From Clostridia bacterium (GTDB lineage Bacteria; Bacillota; DTU086), in assembly GCA_012519005.1 (NCBI GenBank), contig JAAYRB010000041.1:1-34020 (forward strand): a stretch of 34,020 nt of DNA, in the 5' to 3' direction. Of this stretch, positions 33,844 through 34,020 are shown piece after piece. Each line of letters opens with the position of its first letter. The first letter of the stretch is position 1. The notes beneath the pieces are model-generated. The model saw only the letters and a program-made list of their open reading frames with translations, searched no databases and was not told where the DNA came from. Made by a program: the position numbers and the translations under genes.

Positions 33844-34020
33844 TTTATCACCCTATATTGTAAATATAATAATTTATTATGCCCATAAATTCTGTGGGTA
33901 CAAATATTTAGCCCCTTTTCCAATGTGATAGGGTGGCATTGCCCCAGCGATTTTCACCCAGAAATGTACAGATTCCAGGGCGACATAACCAGAGAACAAA
34001 AGACAAACCATGAACATATA

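Overview
The window looks like the chromosome of a spore-forming-type Gram-positive anaerobe of the Clostridia (Bacillota), plausibly Peptococcaceae/Desulfitobacteriales-like. This rests on strong AGGAGG-type ribosome binding sites, many TTG and GTG starts, frequent AGG arginine codons, lipoprotein solute-binding proteins in place of periplasmic ones, a KtrAB potassium system, a low-potential ferredoxin and U-tract intrinsic terminators. The genus cannot be fixed from this sequence alone. No rRNA, tRNA, CRISPR array, phage module or intact insertion sequence was seen.

Layout. (1) 1-4431: the 5' part of feoB with feoA (ferrous iron uptake, minus), a dCache-type chemoreceptor, an MntR-like DtxR regulator and an unknown membrane protein. 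(2) 4586-8604: ktrB-ktrA, an orphan membrane histidine kinase with its own promoter, and a small holin-like membrane protein. (3) 8683-11330: a zinc-type ABC importer znuA-znuC-znuB (minus) with a cluster of palindromes at its promoter. (4) 11533-15533: a His/Gly-rich secreted CpxP/Spy-like protein, a 5'-truncated MFS pseudogene, and an OmpR-type regulator/kinase pair whose kinase carries a short His/Gly-rich stretch like that of the secreted protein. (5) 15586-24741: a six-gene minus-strand operon dppD-dppF-dppA-dppB-dppC-DUF1028, then a D-Ala-D-Ala-ligase-like ATP-grasp enzyme and an aminotransferase. (6) 25228-31384: an MFS transporter, a FadR-type GntR regulator, a gamma-glutamyltransferase with one in-frame TGA, and a DASS/SLC13-type transporter. 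(7) 31489-33843: a ferredoxin and a DUF255/YyaL thioredoxin-domain protein.

How the genes fit together. The left third is about metal and potassium homeostasis: Fe(II) uptake, a Mn/Fe-type regulator, Zn uptake, and a His-rich envelope protein that may work with the adjacent two-component system in a CpxP/CpxA-like manner. The right half is about peptide and gamma-glutamyl compound use: oligopeptide import, a DUF1028 putative Ntn-hydrolase with a C-terminal peptidoglycan-binding-like segment, an ATP-grasp ligase, an aminotransferase, a gamma-glutamyltransferase and an anion transporter. The GntR regulator probably controls the last group through a tandem GGTATACC operator just upstream of the GGT promoter.

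Most notable for follow-up are the in-frame TGA in the otherwise intact gamma-glutamyltransferase gene and the unusual leader in front of it (tandem operator, octamer repeat array, hairpin), the shared His-rich motif of the secreted protein and the sensor kinase, the Dpp-DUF1028-ATP-grasp neighbourhood, and a structured non-coding block at 24896-25180. All functional calls come from reading motifs by eye; no database search was run.
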